Source: Pseudomonas maioricensis (lineage in GTDB: Bacteria; Pseudomonadota; Gammaproteobacteria; Pseudomonadales; Pseudomonadaceae). From it: a DNA stretch of 64,000 nt. This document shows positions 63,696 to 64,000 of this stretch, one piece after another (within the stretch, counting starts at the first letter, position 1; each line of letters starts with the position of its first letter). The translations under genes were made by a program, and so were the position numbers. The stretch lies in assembly GCF_022790535.1 (NCBI RefSeq), contig NZ_LOHG01000002.1, positions 342,254 to 406,253 of the forward strand, written 5' to 3'. The notes below the pieces were generated by a model. It had not been told where the DNA came from. It saw only the letters and a program-made list of their open reading frames with translations, and made no database searches.

Positions 63696-63769
63696 TGTAG
63701 GAGCTGCCGAAGGCTGCGAAACGGTACTTCTGACACACCGCCATCGCAGCCTTCGGCAGCTCCTACAGG
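63696..63769. repeat. REP family B doublet
   Basis: Standard arms TGTAGGAGCTGCCGAAGG and complement, 74 bases, between convergent genes. Confidence 0.9.
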
Positions 63770-63783
63770 TACAGTGTTCATCT

Positions 63784-64000
63784 TCACCGCTTGAACATCC
63801 CCAGATTCAAAGGCCGTACCGCGCCCATCCAGATGGCGTGCTCGGTATGATCCGCCAACTCATCGCCAGTCAGCGGATGGGTAAACACCACCAGACCATT
63901 ACGATTCAGCGCCAGCCACAGCATCACATCGGCAAATTGCTGATGATCAAACGCCAACTGACAGCTCCAGTCGGTGTGCGGGCCAACCGGTCGCTCGTGA
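63784..64000 (-). CDS. DOPA 4,5-dioxygenase family protein, 5' end cut by window
   Basis: The frame is open from the window end to a TGA at 63784-63786; 71 residues of the C-terminal part are visible. It reads HERPVGPHTDWSCQLAF at the cut, then WLALNRNGLVVFTHPLTGDELADH and ends in WMGAVRPLNLGMFKR. These fit the DOPA 4,5-dioxygenase family (PF08883), with metal-binding His in PHTDW and FTHPLTGDELADH. The N-terminus lies outside the window. Confidence 0.85.
   Translation of the reverse strand, partial: HERPVGPHTDWSCQLAFDHQQFADVMLWLALNRNGLVVFTHPLTGDELADHTEHAIWMGAVRPLNLGMFKR

Noticed and set aside
1-64000. tRNA, rRNA, CRISPR, insertion sequence, prophage or toxin-antitoxin genes
   Set aside because: I looked for cloverleaf-like stretches, spaced direct repeats, transposase or integrase motifs and small paired genes, and saw none. 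The repeated palindromes are REPs, not CRISPR repeats.

Overview
The window is a stretch of a Pseudomonas chromosome, most likely from the fluorescens/syringae side of the genus. This rests on gene content and order (polA next to a DUF2782 gene and thrB; znuA/zur/znuCB; metNIQ; the caa3 oxidase cluster; the polyamine and D-alanine genes; trpI next to trpBA), on GC-rich coding with short Shine-Dalgarno starts, and on many REP/REPIN-type palindromes between genes. I see no rRNA or tRNA gene, CRISPR array, insertion sequence, prophage or integrase. 66 protein genes are called; the last is cut by the window end.

Layout. 1-8.3 kb: polA, a DUF2782 protein and thrB; then the zinc uptake locus, with znuA divergent from a zur-znuC-znuB operon; then a lipoprotein. 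8.4-13.5 kb: the large catalase katE and the methionine importer metNIQ. 13.7-21.8 kb: an aa3-type oxidase with a cytochrome c domain on subunit II (coxB, coxA, ctaG, coxC) and its assembly genes (SURF1, a thioredoxin-like protein, ctaA, SCO). The heme O synthase gene cyoE usually found beside ctaA is missing. 22-25.3 kb: an unrecognised helical protein, a SulP transporter and a beta-carbonic anhydrase. 25.5-29 kb: an aromatic aminotransferase, an Lrp-type regulator and an aromatic amino acid permease. 29-39 kb: radical SAM protein, zinc ribbon protein, oligopeptidase A, gamma-carbonic anhydrase, HAD phosphatase, acetyl-CoA hydrolase/transferase, persulfide-dioxygenase-like hydrolase and an orphan peptide-binding protein.

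39.5-53.6 kb: rpmB-rpmG, then a polyamine/amino acid catabolic region (kauB aldehyde dehydrogenase, MFS exporter, phospholipase D-like lipoprotein, MocR regulator, DUF1127 protein, FAD amine oxidase, dadR/dadA/ridA/alr, pauR). Putrescine-type amines would be glutamylated elsewhere, oxidised by the FAD enzyme and by KauB, and controlled by PauR; DadA, RidA and Alr turn alanine into pyruvate. 53.7-59.9 kb: cytochrome c5, an aminopeptidase, small envelope proteins, OsmC, a luciferase-like monooxygenase, two DUF1161 paralogues, dodecin and a DUF883 protein. 60-64 kb: trpI divergent from trpBA with a canonical TrpI site, a CigR/RcnB-like protein and a partial DOPA 4,5-dioxygenase-like gene.

The content is mostly core genome. 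I did not find a clearly new multi-gene system. The points most worth a second look are the replaced proofreading residues in the polA exonuclease I motif, the missing cyoE with a REP palindrome reading into the end of ctaA, the large and covarying REP population, and the cluster of an unknown protein, SulP transporter and carbonic anhydrase beside the oxidase genes.
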